NCBI GenBank assembly: GCA_013398295.1
Contig: VZSF01001513.1
Location: 434,001-498,000, forward strand
Source: Chionis minor
Taxonomy: Eukaryota; Chordata; Aves; Charadriiformes; Chionididae
Length of the DNA: 64,000 nt
Reading direction: 5' to 3'
Shown here: piece by piece, positions 12,201-21,640 of the stretch
Position numbering within the stretch: the stretch's first letter is position 1
How the letters are laid out: every line of letters starts with the position of its first letter
Translations under genes and position numbers: made by a program
The notes under the pieces: model-generated
What the model was told of the DNA's origin: nothing
Databases searched by the model: none
Seen by the model: the letters and a program-made list of their open reading frames with translations, nothing else

Positions 12201-15200
12201 GGAAAATCAGTTGTCAGTCTGCCTGTAACGTACACATAACTGAAGGAAGAAGATTTCTTAGTAGCATGCAGCTACTTGGTTTGGTTCTTAATAGGACGAT
12301 GCCCCTCAAATTGTTTCCTCCCTTCCCCACAGTATTTATTGCTTTTCTTAATCTAGTATCTTACAAGACCACTTGCAATTGACAATGAGACTTTTTTAAG
12401 TAACATTGGCTTATGAAGGAACTCGTAATGCAAATTTATACAAAGCCTTCTCACTCACAAAAAGAAAACAACGGCTTCAAATGTATAGTAAAGCTATGTA
12501 TAAAGTTTACTTTCATCATGAAATTTATTCCTGTGACGTGTGCGTTAGTATTTCTATGGCAACTCCATCACAGCAAGAGTCGAACTGCTCACATGAAGTA
12601 GCAAGTTATACTTACGAAGGCATTTCTTTTTCACTCTTTCCAGCTCATCCTCTCTTCTTGCTGAGATGACAAGCAAGGCTCCTATCTTTGATAGCTGGTA
12701 AGCCAATTCTTCTCCGATTCCACTTGAAGCTCCTGTCACCCAGACAACCTTGCCACGCAGTTCATGTTCTATCAGAAGAATCAAGACAGCAGTTCACACA
12801 TGGCCAATGCTAGGATAAACATTTAAGTCACTGCAGGGGTATAATCTGATTAATCTGATACTGGTTTTTTAAGAAACATGCTTATGTGGTGGGAGGGGAG
12901 CTTATTACAAAATTCTGACTTCTTTATTTTTTGGTCACGTGCAGTTGTGAAATCGTTCATAGCTGTTCTGTTGCCACTTGAACTTTGTTCCAAGGCTAAT
13001 CTGAATAAACACTGATTATCTACCTGATGGAAGATTATTTGATTGCATTTCTGCAAGCCATCCACACATAGCGCTTCCACTAACTGCATCAAAAAGAGCT
13101 TCAGAGGAAAAGGGAGAAGAGAATTCTTAGAAATTACAGGAAACAGTTACTATGTTGCAAATCCAAACAAAAGCCAAAGCAAACCTTTCCCAATAATGTT
13201 CTACCTCAAAACTGTTCCTACGTAATCGCTGACAGAAGAAAATTCCCTGAACAAAGACAGCTAATCAGAACAAACCAAATGGGTGTTCATCCACTTTGGT
13301 TTGTATCTGACTCAGGTTAACTCCTGCATTGGCCAGAGTACAGCACACAGAGTTCCCAAGATGTAAGCTCACGTGTGAATTTCCTGCATACTCACAGCTC
13401 CTGCCCAGGCATGCTTTTTAGTCTGTAGTAAAATAATAGCACCTTAGTCCTTTTACTCTTCTGCTCATATGCCTGCTCCCACTTGTTTGCAGTCATCCCC
13501 ACTCAGTGATGTCCCTGGGTACTGAGAAAAGGCTTCGCTTTTCAGAGACGTATCCAAAATCAAATACAACAGGTGGATGAAAATCACCCATTTAGTTCTA
13601 GAACATGACTTAAGGATGAATGATCGCTAACAGCAGAGCACTTCCCAGAAGGTGTCATTGCCTAACACCTGTATGTGTTCTTGAAGGTTAGTTTTAGTGA
13701 CTATTACTCTTAGTGAAAATCTGACTCAAGTACTCAGAGCGCTGCTGACAGCAGCTCTTCCTTCTGTTTCTCAAGTTTGTAGAGAAGAGTACTTCAACAA
13801 TGTCCAGCCAACCAAGAAAGATTTCATGGTACAATTCAAATAGCAGAGCCAAATGCAGTTCCAGAGATTTCAAGCCAGTTCTGTTCTGAAAAAGGCCAGA
13901 GTAGCATTTTTCAGCTCACTGAAACCTACGGACTTGTTTAATCTAGCGAAAGTACTTTTTCACTACAGCCAGTGGCTGGGGCTGCTTTTTACTTCCTGCT
14001 TACTTCAGTAATCAGTTCCTGGTTCTCTCCATACAACACTGTTTTTCAATTTTCTACTTTCAGAGTCTTAAAGACATAAATCCCAGGAAGAGATCAGCAC
14101 CAAAATCTTCCACCCTTCTGACAAGAGCTGAGATCACTCAAGACAGACTACTAGAGCTCAGCTTAAGTTTGTGGGACTGGCAGTGAGTATTATTTGTCTT
14201 TTTTTTAAGCTGATGGTATTTTAGTCAAAGAAAAATCCCTCCTAAGACCAAGATTTGGTGGGTTTAGGTTGTTTGGGGGTTTTTTTGTTTGCTTTTAAGA
14301 ACAGTATCAAAAGCAGCAACAGCCCCCTTCCAAAGGGGAGATGTACTTGGGAGGTGGAAAGAGGTGTTGCTGAAGTTGTAGGAATAACCACTTTACTAAT
14401 AATTATACCAGATCACTGTTGTCTGTAAAGCTTATTCACACTTTCTTCCTACAGTTCTATTCCAATACATTACTAATCCATTGAATTAATCACAAGAAGT
14501 GTGGGGATTCACGTCTCCTATTACTGGAGGGGTTTTAGGCAGAAAACCTGTGTAGACAAACACTACATGAACAAAAGAACACATGGACATACTTTCAACC
14601 CTGCTTACCACACTCATCTCCGCTTGCTACTGAAAACAAATCCGCTTCCTCCTACCACTTAGTTTCCCTGTTCCCAACCTGTCTTGGGCAGCTTCACTGT
14701 AGTTACTCAGGATCTTGTTCTGTGGACAGAATAATTAGTTGAGATAAGGAAAGTTTTCCACTGATTCCTCAGTGCTGATAGTTACCAAGCACTGAGCTAC
14801 TGGGAGTTAACATAATGGAAAACCTAGCTCAAATGCTGTTGTAGAACAAGTATCAAACCACCAGCTTGCTCTAGAATAAATGTCCTGTTGTTACTGGAAG
14901 TAAGTTTAAAAATTAACCATGACAAATTAAAAAAGAAAAGCAGATTATACTATTACTAACCATTAACTTCTGTGTTACAAGGCATTAACAAATGAGAGGT
15001 TGAACAGAGTAGTACCGCAAGTAATCCAAGAAATGCTTCTGTAGTTCTATTTAGGGGGTTTTTTTCCCCAACATTTTATAGCTCCTATAACACAAGGTTG
15101 CCACATCATTTCATTAACGAATAAAATTTAGGGTGGGGAGGTTTAAAGCAGAACATCCTCCCCACAGCCCTGAAGAATCATACCGTTATTCCCAGTTATT

Positions 15201-17895
15201 TAAGAGTAGGCTTTCAGATACATAGGTTTTCATACATAAAAGGATCCTCCTTCTCTTGATAATATTACACTGCCTGTGAAAAGCACACCATTTACAGTGA
15301 CCGCTGTTCAGCTAATGAAACACAACACATAAGGAAAGTCATCCAACACCCAGTAACCCTTGTCTCCTGGACACACAAATATTTAGAAGATGGGAAGCTA
15401 TCCAGCACCTGCCAATGACAAAATCCTGAAATGAATTCTCCCTATAGAATTGAATTATTGAAATGGAACCAGCCTTATCCATATTAAGGCCTTTCTTTGT
15501 AATTACAGTACAAGAGAAAGAAACATATGAGATCACTCTGCTTTCTGGCAAGTATTTTTATCTCCAAAGACTTTGACATCCATAATAATTTTGTAGAAGC
15601 GATAACACAACATAATGACTGCAACAGTGACAGACCTAGTAACAGCTTTAAATAAAAATCAAGCATTTTTTTCCAGGGGATCCACGTTACTTACCTAGGC
15701 ATGCTACATTATGTGCACAATATGAGGAGGAGAAGGAAGAGAAAAGGGGGAATACATTTGCAGAAACATCTTTTCTAGTGTTTACCCCTTCTGTTTTCTG
15801 AACAGTTAGGATCAGCACTGTGGCGCCACCATCCCACATGCGTATTGCTGAACTATCAGCAAAACGCCACTTAAACACTATAGTTTCAGTGAAGTATTTT
15901 AGTTAATTGCAAGCACTGAAGCTGAGAGACGGTGCAGGGAGGCAAAACACAGAGCAAAGGAGCTTATGTTGACAAAATTCTGTCTGATTCCTCTCCCATG
16001 TTGAACCAACTACATCAGAAAATGACTACATTGCTCTTTATATGAGAATTTTTAGTGACTAGTTAAAAGGTTTCCAGGCTTCCAATAAGACTGAAGGCTA
16101 CATTCAAATAACATTATGTCTACCTGAGAGCTCCTACATCTTGATGTGCATTGAACATAGATCCCTCAGGGCAAAGCTTCAATTCTGTTTGTATCAGTCA
16201 AGAATTCATCTCATTTCTCTGCCCTGAGTCTTTCCATGATCTTTGCAAGTCCACACGAAGTTTTTTTGTAGTTTTCTTCTTATAGTAAGGGAACTACCTG
16301 ATGGAGTTACTATAAAACTTTGGGCAGCATATCCAAAGAGTTACAGAAGATTGCTCATGCAGATTTAAATTTAGTACTTCTTAGTGCTTTATTACTTGTG
16401 CATACTTTTCTGTTCTCCTCCATTACATGGACTAGCACTTTTGCACCAAGCTTCTACTGAAAGCAGTAGGCAGAGATGCCTCAACAAGCTTGGTGCACTC
16501 TTCTCTCAAGCCCCTTCTAATGCCGACCTTCACCCGCGCCACCATCCCCTACCAAATCGTGGCCTCAAGCCCAAACCCTTACTCCACCATTCCCCCCAGT
16601 CACGCATTCCTGATCCACCTTCCTTTGATACAGTTCTATCTCAACCCAGCACCCAGTTTCGTTTCCCACATGGGACAGGCTTATAGTGTCCTTTGTCCCA
16701 TCTTCTTTCAGACCAGCTTTTTCCCCTGACCGGTCAGATGCAAGAAGAGCTCCCCGCTTTCACCTCAACCACCCGCACCCAGCACAGCTCACAGCAGCCC
16801 CGACTCACCCCTGCTGGCTAACCAGAGGAGGGATATTCTGAAATTTATGGCTTTTCTGATCAAAAGGCTCTATTAAGCAGACAAAACATATGATTTTTAA
16901 AGATCTTTGCCCAGAAGTAGACAGAATTAGTCAGATTAGAAAGATCGACACCAGCAAGAGTCAAAAATCCCTGTCTGAGGGCATTTTATTCAACTTTTGT
17001 ATCCCCAGCTGTCAGAAGCAGCACCTTCCAGAGAAGTGGCGTAAAGCCACAGACAGCAATTGTGTGGTGCTGTTCCCCCATGCCTTCCAGGGCACAACTC
17101 TCAGCAGAGGAAATCCATTTAATCCAAACAATAATATTTGTGTTTACTGTATTATAAACACTTTCAGCAGTACTGTGAAACTGTGTTCTGCTTGAAAACA
17201 TCAGAATAAACTGGAACAGAAGCTGAACAGAGCAAGTCATCCCAGCCACACGCACCAAGGATCCTCTTTTCTTCCTTCGACACCACTCCTGGACCTCGCG
17301 CTCACACGGGTTACTCCGCGTGCTGATGCCAGAACCAGACATCAGCCCGGAAATGGTGCAAAACAACTGGTTTTGGGCCAAAGGAGCCAGCACTCGCCAC
17401 AGACCTGCTGGAGCTCGCCATCACTGCAAAGTTGTTTTTAAAAGAGCTACTTTGTTGGCATGAGACAGGTACCAAACACCTCGCTGGTTAAGGGCAGGGA
17501 AATTACACTTTTGGGGTTGTTTTTACTGATCTTCAGACAAGCCCGCAGGGCAGCTGCCAAGGGCTGGATCCAGCGTGCTGAGGCGGCTCCATCCCCGTCC
17601 CCGGGGACCCCTCTCCTCCCTCCCCGCAGGCCGCCATGCCCCTTCCCCTCACGGAGCGCCCCAAACCCGACCCCGGCGACGCCGCTGTCCCCCTGCCCCG
17701 GGCCTCCGCCGCCACCACCCCCGTCCCGGCGGGCGGCGGCTGCTGGCGGGAGGCTTTACCTGGCTTCTTCCCCAGCCACTCGGCCCACAGCAGCGTGAGG
17801 TCGCCGTCGGCCCGCAGCCAGCGCAGCAGCTGCACCAGCAGCGCCAGGAGGGCGCCGCCCGCCAGCGCCAGGCACAGCGCGCAGCCCCACGCCAT
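3025..17895 (-). CDS. DHRS7: DHRS7, dehydrogenase/reductase SDR family member 7 (5' part; four coding exons, rest outside window)
   Basis: Coding exons on the minus strand are 17895-17760, 12768-12616, 4359-4253 and 3264-3025 (136, 153, 107 and 240 nt). All introns are GT-AG and the phases join cleanly (1, 1, 0), giving residues 1-212. Residues about 4-25 form one hydrophobic membrane anchor. TGASSGIG (57-64) is the Rossmann dinucleotide-binding motif, LDLTD (111-115) the cofactor-side acidic loop and NNGG (138-141) the structural Asn motif. Ser191 and Tyr204-x3-Lys208 form the catalytic set. Known family role: an ER membrane NADP(H)-dependent reductase of carbonyl compounds, steroids and retinoids. 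The human protein is 339 residues, so about 127 C-terminal residues are missing; I found no further exon in 1-3024. The neighbour PPM1A, in opposite orientation, matches human 14q23 order. Recognition of the protein is from memory of the human sequence and is strong across all four exons. Confidence 0.96.
3265..4252 (-). other. DHRS7: DHRS7 intron 3
   Basis: An intron of 988 bp between exons 3 and 4 with canonical GT-AG ends. I see no repeats or other genes in it. Open frames on both strands are short and have no recognisable content. Confidence 0.85.
4253..4359 (-). CDS. DHRS7: DHRS7 coding exon 3
   Basis: The acceptor is TTTTTAG|AGATTAG (AG at 4361-4360) and the donor GGCAAG|GTAAGG (GT at 4252-4251). 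The phase-1 join from exon 2 gives CAG (Q97). The exon encodes [20 protein letters not shown] and on to the FGK end, colinear with mammalian DHRS7 (residues about 97-132). Confidence 0.95.
6815..6865 (+). repeat. Short degraded CR1 3'-end fragment
   Basis: The stretch reads like the CR1 3' end (GAGGCTGGACACATGACCTC followed by a degraded GGTCCATTCCAA). Only about 50 bp is recognisable, so this is a weak call. Confidence 0.45.
7490..9050 (+). repeat. Old, diverged CR1 LINE fragment (ORF2 remnants)
   Basis: Frame-shifted remnants of CR1 ORF2 can be followed on the plus strand. First is the linker before the reverse transcriptase ([12 protein letters not shown], then FTGKISS near 7650-7790). 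Then come RT fragments (about 7918-8470) and the C-terminal part with the GTCCAATTTTGG.CATCCTAG-type motif at about 8818-8840. Stops and indels are frequent, so it is long dead. It lies antisense in DHRS7 intron 2 and abuts the younger CR1 at about 9060. Boundaries are approximate. Confidence 0.75.
9914..10449 (+). repeat. First copy of an identical 536-bp duplication flanking a gap
   Basis: This stretch begins GCAGAGTCCTGCAGG and ends in a T-run where the Ns start. It is repeated base for base at 10583-11118. The identity, the gap in between and the break at a homopolymer point to two overlapping contig ends that were not merged. Confidence 0.9.
10450..10582. other. Assembly gap (133 N)
   Basis: A run of N inside the CR1 element, starting in a poly-T tract. 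The open frames that run through it are artefacts. Confidence 0.99.
10583..11118 (+). repeat. Second copy of the gap-flanking 536-bp duplication
   Basis: Matches 9914-10449 with an offset of 669. Here the T-run (11103-11119) is bridged and continues into AACAATGAGGGGGGTGAGAC, the ordinary CR1 continuation. This copy is therefore the one connected to the rest of the element. Confidence 0.9.
12616..12768 (-). CDS. DHRS7: DHRS7 coding exon 2 (Rossmann nucleotide-binding motif)
   Basis: The acceptor is TGATAG|AACATG (AG at 12770-12769) and the donor CTTC|GTAAGT (GT at 12615-12614). The exon enters and leaves in phase 1. It carries [20 protein letters not shown] and the following basic ARR..ELERVK segment. 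The TGxxxGxG motif and the Arg after the second beta strand are consistent with NADP(H) preference. Confidence 0.96.
12769..17759 (-). other. DHRS7: DHRS7 intron 1
   Basis: A 4991-bp intron with GT-AG ends. It is mostly AT-rich unique-looking sequence and becomes GC-richer toward the promoter after about 16500. I see no recognisable repeat family and no gene. Confidence 0.8.
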
Positions 17896-18350
17896 GGCCG
17901 CCCGCTGCCGCCGCCGCCCGCCCCTCCTGCCGCCCCTTTATCAGGGCCGCGGCGCGGCGGGAGCCGCCCCCGCNAGCGGCGCGTGTGGCGGGGTGAAGGT
18001 CGGCTTCGGGCAGCGGGGGGCGGCCCGGCCTCCTCCCGCTCGAAAACAAGGCTGGGCGCTGCCCGCCCCGGGGCGTTGGGCCGGTGTCCAGGGCGGTTTG
18101 GCTTCGGAGATCAAAAGTGTTCGGAAAGCACAAAGGGGTGCCCGCCCGCTTGAGGAGACCCCGCGGCGGGGCGCGGGGGATTGCTCTCCCCCCGGGGCTG
18201 CCCGGCGGCCCCAGCCCAGCTGCAGTCACCCCCCCGGCTCTCGCAGCCCAACCGCCTCCCTGCTGGAGGAGGCCGCGGCTCCTTTCCCACCATGGAGGCC
18301 TTCTCCACCCAGCTTTCTCCAGGAATGCTGCTCTTGGCTGTGGATCCCGC
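17560..18350 (-). promoter_or_regulatory. DHRS7: CpG-island promoter of DHRS7
   Basis: A dense GC- and CpG-rich block covers coding exon 1 and about 450 bp upstream of the ATG. On the minus strand there are GC-box-like GGGGCGG motifs just upstream of the start (about 17915-17940), and no canonical TATA box at a sensible distance. One ambiguous base is at 17974. The transcription start is not fixed by sequence but probably lies within about 100 bp upstream of 17895. Overlapping open frames here on both strands are GC-rich noise. Confidence 0.75.
17760..17895 (-). CDS. DHRS7: DHRS7 coding exon 1 (signal anchor)
   Basis: The ATG at 17895-17893 sits in an ideal Kozak context (GCCATGG on the minus strand) inside a CpG island. 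The exon encodes about 45 residues: a hydrophobic Leu/Ala-rich segment followed by [13 protein letters not shown], which is nearly identical to the mammalian DHRS7 N-terminus. The exon ends at the donor CCAG|GTAAAG (GT at 17759-17758), in phase 1. The longer reading frame continuing past 17760 is intron read-through. Confidence 0.95.
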
Positions 18351-18463
18351 TGCGCTGCCTTGCCAAGGCAAACCCAGTTCTGGCACACGCCCACTCTGGC
18401 CAACATTTCAGACCTCGGGTTTAAACCCCAGGCTCCAAAATCGGTGGTGCTGAGTACCCACGA

Positions 18464-18940
18464 GTGCTAAAAACCCAGAGGCTGCGGCATTTCTGGGCAT
18501 CGCATCGCTCTCATCGACAGGTCTTCACCGTAGACTTGCTAGTGCTTACGTGCGGAGGCACAAAACTCTGTTCTGACTACCTTGACGTTCCAAAGTCTTT
18601 CACAGCAGGAGGTACAGATAAAAAAGAGGAACCCATAGTAATTTCTGCCTCCTTGCCAGCCACTTGCCGCAAATGCGTGTGGGGCTTATGTAGGACAGGC
18701 CACATAGTTGTTCAGAGGGGGACACAGACATTCCCACATTCTCATGGACTAAGGCCCCTGATCTATCGGAAGTCTCAGCACGGGATTGCCGTGTTCACCG
18801 CACGCAGCTGCCCAGTCTGTCCCAGCTCCATCTATGACCAAAGGATTCATGAATCAACCCCTCGGTTGCCACAAAATTTGCATTACAGCGTTCTGAGGCA
18901 AAACACAGCCACGGTCTACCTCCAGAACTTCCGGTTCTGA
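18464..18940 (+). other. Unrecognised 158-codon open frame divergent from DHRS7
   Basis: An open frame of 158 codons starts about 570 bp upstream of the DHRS7 ATG on the opposite strand and stops at 18938-18940, inside the left arm of the perfect hairpin at 18933-18968. I do not recognise the product. It has scattered Cys and His residues but no domain I can name. It is more likely a chance frame in GC-mixed DNA, or part of a non-coding divergent transcript, than a gene. Confidence 0.2.
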
Positions 18941-18968
18941 CTGATTTTTCACCAGATCAGTCAGAACC
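18933..18968. repeat. Perfect 13-bp inverted repeat with 10-nt loop
   Basis: The left arm GGTTCTGACTGAT (18933-18945) is the exact reverse complement of the right arm ATCAGTCAGAACC (18956-18968). The arms are separated by TTTTCACCAG. No mismatches occur in the stem. Its function is unknown. Confidence 0.9.
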
Positions 18969-20939
18969 TAATCCGTACGACAGGGGAAAGTTGGCAGAAA
19001 AATAAAAATACAATTGCCAACGTACTCTGGTTCTGTAAATAGCACCTATCCTCAACGGTGTCCAAACCAATCATTAGTTAAATCGTTGTTGTGTTTCAGA
19101 ACATAAACAGGCCTTTGGAGGTTATGAAAGAAGACTATCAGAGGAACTGTGGCTGTTCACAGTTGGACATCACGGTTACAGATATTCTTTGTATTTCCCT
19201 GTTTTCTCTTGTTTTACTGAGAACTACTTTGTGTTAGTGCAATGCATAGTGCAATGGAACCTTAACGCCACACACAAAAAAACCCCTCAAGTAATATAAA
19301 TAAATAGCAAGTAAACTGTTTTTCTTACTTTCCAGTGGAAAATTAGGGCATGAAGAACAAATTTTCTCATTGTGAAGTTCAGCTGTCCATCCCTGCCAGA
19401 TCTTTATATAAGCTCTGGTAAAACATCTTCTGGGTCTTATCTCCTCCTTGTGTGAAGTGCAGATGGTGCACACGTGATCGTGGAGCTTTGCACCACAACA
19501 CACCAGAACAGGCAGTATAACATTGGAAGAAGGCGTACGCTGCACCTGCACAGTATATTCCCAGTGGGGGAATGAGGTCCCAGTATCCTATGACTGGTGT
19601 GGGGTGAGAATTTATGCTGTAACTCGGTGCTTCAGCCCTTCTTTCACAACAAAACTGAGTAAAATAGAATTCTCCTGTTAAAAAAAAGTTCCGTTACACA
19701 GTTCTTGTGTATTTGTACACCTGCACAGTCGCCATCAGTGGGGATTTTACTGTCTGTCCCCAAGATGGCAAAGACAGGCATGAAGTGCCTGCTGGGTGCA
19801 TGAAGGAGGCATGCTCAGTGTCAGACCGAGCACGGCAAGGAGAGCATTGGAAAAAGTTGCAAGGTCCTTTACAAGGTAATGTCCATTCTTGCCGTTTTCC
19901 AACTTACAAAAAAGTAAATATGCTCATCTCATTAGTATTATCTTAATGATAGATAAATATACTTAAGGAATTGTCTTAATTATACATACCCGAGTCTATT
20001 AAAGAGATTTCTTTTGAGATCCCCACCAGCTAAAAAGCAGTAAAGCTGCCACAGACTGCAGCTTTTACATACGGCTGCTGTAAAACACCTGCCAGACTGC
20101 AAGATTTCTTCTCAACCCCAAAGCAACTGACAAAAGATTAATGGGAGTCCTGGGTTTCCAGCTTCCAGTCTCACCTTGATGGCCAGCAGCGCTCTGACTT
20201 TACGTCTGGAACTACAACTTGGAGTGCTGGCAGCAGCACACGCTCTGTTTGTCCCTTCAGAGCCAGCGACTACTTAGAGAAGAGCTGTTTGACAAAGTAC
20301 CAAAGCAAAGTGAAGCATCTCTTAAAGGATCACACAAAGCTCTTGGATTTCACCGACATCTAAATTCCCAAGGAAAATGTAAAATATTTCTCCGTCTAAT
20401 GACTGAACTTAGTTTCCGCCCAAGAAGCTAATTTTCACTTTCTGAAGAGGCCATTACTGCTAAACAGTTTTTAAAAGTCAACCAAAGTCAACCTGATCAT
20501 CAACAAAATGAATGACAGTTCTGTTGCACTTTGTGCTGTGATTGATGCTGGCAGCACTTTGGAGCTCAGTAAACATATGCTGATATCTATACAAAGTACT
20601 TAACTGCGGTTGTGAAGTGCAAGAGCCAATGTAAAGCTGAAGTACAGGCTCTGAAAACAACACGAGAAATAGCTACCAATGTGGGAGGTCACAGTCTTGC
20701 TCCACACCCTGCTGTGAACCTTGCTGAGGTTCCCCATGTTGACTCTGCAGCCGCAGATAACATCAATTAAACTCAGCACATAACATGATAATGTGCCTTA
20801 TTCTTAAGTTACACAAATTATATTGACATACTTGATGTAAATGAAAGCAAGATAAGCTGCCTTCAGTCTCCAAAGGAATAAGGCAGGAGTAAATGTTTGA
20901 TTAGATTGCTGTTTCCATATTTATTTTTTTTTCTGCAGT

Positions 20940-21640
20940 TGTGCAGTATTGAGAAGACCTTGTGCAAAATTGCAATGGCACAGTGGAACTGGGGGATGAA
21001 TGGACTGAGAGCTGTCCTGCAGAGAAAGACTTGGGGATACCGGTGGATGAAAACTTGGACATGAGCTGGCAACGTGTGCTTGCATCCCACATCCTCCCTC
21101 TCTGCTCTGGTGAGACCCCACCTGAAGTACTGTGTCCAGCTGCGGGGCCTCCCGGTACAAAAAAGACCTGGACCTGTCAGAGAGGTTCAGAGGAGGGCCA
21201 TGAAAATGGTCAGAGGGCTGGAACACCTCTCCTGTGAAGAAAAGCAGAGAGAGTTGCGGCTGCTCAGCTTGGGGAAGAGAAGGTGCTGGGGAGACCCTTT
21301 ATTGTGGCCTTTTAATATAAAATATATAAAGGCAGCTTATAAGAAACATGGAGACGGACCTGTAGTTACAGGACAACAGGCAATGGTTTTAAACTGAGAG
21401 TGAGTAGATGTAGTTTGGGTATAAGGAAAAAATTCTTCACTCTGAGGATGGTGAGACACTGGAACAGCTGCCCAGAGAAGCCATGGATGCCCCATTCCTG
21501 GAAGCGTTCAAGACTAGTTTGGATGGGACTTTGAGCAACCTGGTCTAGTGAAAGATGTCTCTGCCTATGGTAGGGGGGTTGGACTAGGTGATCTTTAAGG
21601 TCTCTTCCAACCCAAACCATTCTGTGATTCCAGGATTCTA
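20940..21640 (+). mobile_element. CR1 LINE, 5'-truncated 3' end
   Basis: About 700 bp of CR1 ORF2 C-terminus and 3' UTR: GGGGGATGAATGGACTGAGA, AGAAAGACTTGGGGATACCG, the GTCCAG-type and AACACCTCTCCTGTGAAGAA motifs. It ends in CCATTCTGTGATTCCAGGAT and TCTATAAAA. An internal deletion removes part of the segment after about 21070. It is dead and antisense to DHRS7. Confidence 0.88.

Larger units (their letters stand above)
4360..12615 (-). other. DHRS7: DHRS7 intron 2 with CR1 cluster
   Basis: A long intron between coding exons 2 and 3 (in transcript order). It contains a short CR1-like 3' fragment (about 6815-6865), an old CR1 (about 7490-9050), a younger CR1 (about 9065-11314) and a 133-N gap (10450-10582). 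Apart from these, 4360-6810 and 11315-12610 are AT-rich sequence in which I see no gene. Confidence 0.8.

Noticed and set aside
17533..18453. Several long overlapping frames on both strands near the DHRS7 promoter
   Set aside because: Stop codons are rare in GC-rich DNA. Only the DHRS7 exon 1 frame has similarity, a Kozak start and a splice site.
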